Source: Irpex lacteus (lineage: Eukaryota; Basidiomycota; Agaricomycetes; Polyporales; Irpicaceae). From it: DNA of 17,780 nt. How positions within the stretch are numbered: the stretch's first letter is position 1; each line of letters opens with the position of its first letter. The stretch covers positions 1-17,780 of the forward strand of contig MQVO02000172.1 of assembly GCA_001986395.2 (NCBI GenBank), read 5' to 3'. The notes beneath the pieces were generated by a model that did not search any database, was not told the DNA's origin, and was given only the letters and a program-made list of their open reading frames with translations. Positions 17,100-17,780 of this stretch are shown piece by piece. The translations under genes were made by a program, and so were the position numbers.

Positions 17100-17780
17100 A
17101 CATCACTCAATTATAGAGAAAAACCAAAATAATACCGCGAGAGACTGTGGTAGGTTGTGTATTTCAATTGAAACAAGTTGTCGTTGTGCGTTCATTTCTT
17201 GTTTTATTCTCTCTTTTCTTCTCTTGAACTCGGCCTCGAGGGCCTTTCCACGGATTCTGACGATTCTGGAAGAGAACGCGCGTCAATGTACGGAGTACAA
17301 ACACCTCTAATGTTTACGGTCGCGTGTAGGTACATGTGTTGCGCATGTTGTATGGTATACAGCACGCTTTGTAGCATTTAATTCTTACCTTCCCCCACCC
17401 CTCCCCTGAAATCTGCTTCGTTTGCCTACGGATTACGGAGGAATATGGGCGAGTAAAAAGCCTGAACGCGTGACATCATCGTACATCGACGACTCCCGAC
17501 TCCCTTTCGCAGATGCACCCACTTAATCTCTACGGGTACAGTTGGACTACGAGACAGCTACAGGCTCATCAACCTGAATAACTGCCGACCAGTATTCTCC
17601 ACTGTGGTGATCAAGTTCGACAGCAAGCGTTCGTCTTTCGTCTGTCTGGGATTCATTCTTTCCTGCGGTGCTCGGATTGATACTGTGCGCAAGATCATCG
17701 TCTATTACCATGTTGACGGGCCTACTCTGGTGGTTTCACGTACGGCTTCAAAAGTAGCATCAACACACACTATTGGTGGA
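17100..17780. other. H3 3' flank; possible exon at right edge
   Basis: 17100-17465 shows nothing beyond AT/CT-rich 3' flank. From 17466 to the window end a plus frame is open without an ATG (SYRLINLNNCRPVFSTVVIK, then FDSKRSSFVCLGF). The minus strand also has an acidic frame (MVIDDDLAHSINPS ... ELDHHSGEYWSAVIQVDEP, starting near 17712). One of them may be an exon of a gene continuing to the right, but the strand cannot be decided. Confidence 0.25.

Overview
The window looks like nuclear DNA of a filamentous basidiomycete, most likely an Agaricomycete. Genes are broken by many short GT-AG introns (about 45-95 nt, often with CTNAC-like branch sites). There is a BTB/POZ gene of the kind expanded in mushrooms, and a histone H3 ending in a basidiomycete-style tail ([20 protein letters not shown]). 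No bacterial, phage or CRISPR feature was seen. All assignments come from reading the sequence; nothing was searched.

Layout. (i) 1-1203 is the 3' part of a gene of unknown function, cut by the left edge. (ii) 2084-2647 holds a possible small cysteine-rich spliced gene, followed by two dispersed repeats (2653-2940, tRNA-derived and SINE-like; 3071-3287). (iii) 3402-6119 is a full-length paralogue of the first gene, about 870 aa, with two introns and one apparent 1-nt frameshift. The paralogues share an intron at the same site and phase. (iv) 6120-7832 has no convincing gene. It holds a purine-rich tract, a strong nested hairpin and a promoter-like cluster of CCAAT boxes. (v) 7833-8796, minus strand, is a five-exon RING-finger gene that is invisible as one ORF; its serine run is encoded by a GAGGAT microsatellite. 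(vi) 8996-9461 and 10464-11195, minus strand, are two tentative small spliced genes among further repeat copies. (vii) 11200-13900 is gene-poor: weak gene fragments, an AT-rich island and more repeats. (viii) 13920-14953 is a BTB/POZ gene whose typical C-terminus lies in another frame. (ix) 15562-15850 is a minisatellite with a higher-order unit. (x) 16461-17099 is a divergent histone H3 with three introns and a 1-nt frameshift, behind a promoter with an overlapping MCB/CRE motif and a TATA box.

Themes. The main points of interest are an uncharacterised paralogous protein family, an H3 whose tail lacks K23 and K27, a hidden RING gene with a 15-nt exon, and a SINE-like family with three or more copies. 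Three unrelated genes each carry exactly one surplus base at or near a homopolymer. That is either assembly error or a cluster of real mutations and should be settled first. The genes do not form an obvious pathway; this reads as a repeat-rich accessory stretch of a fungal chromosome.
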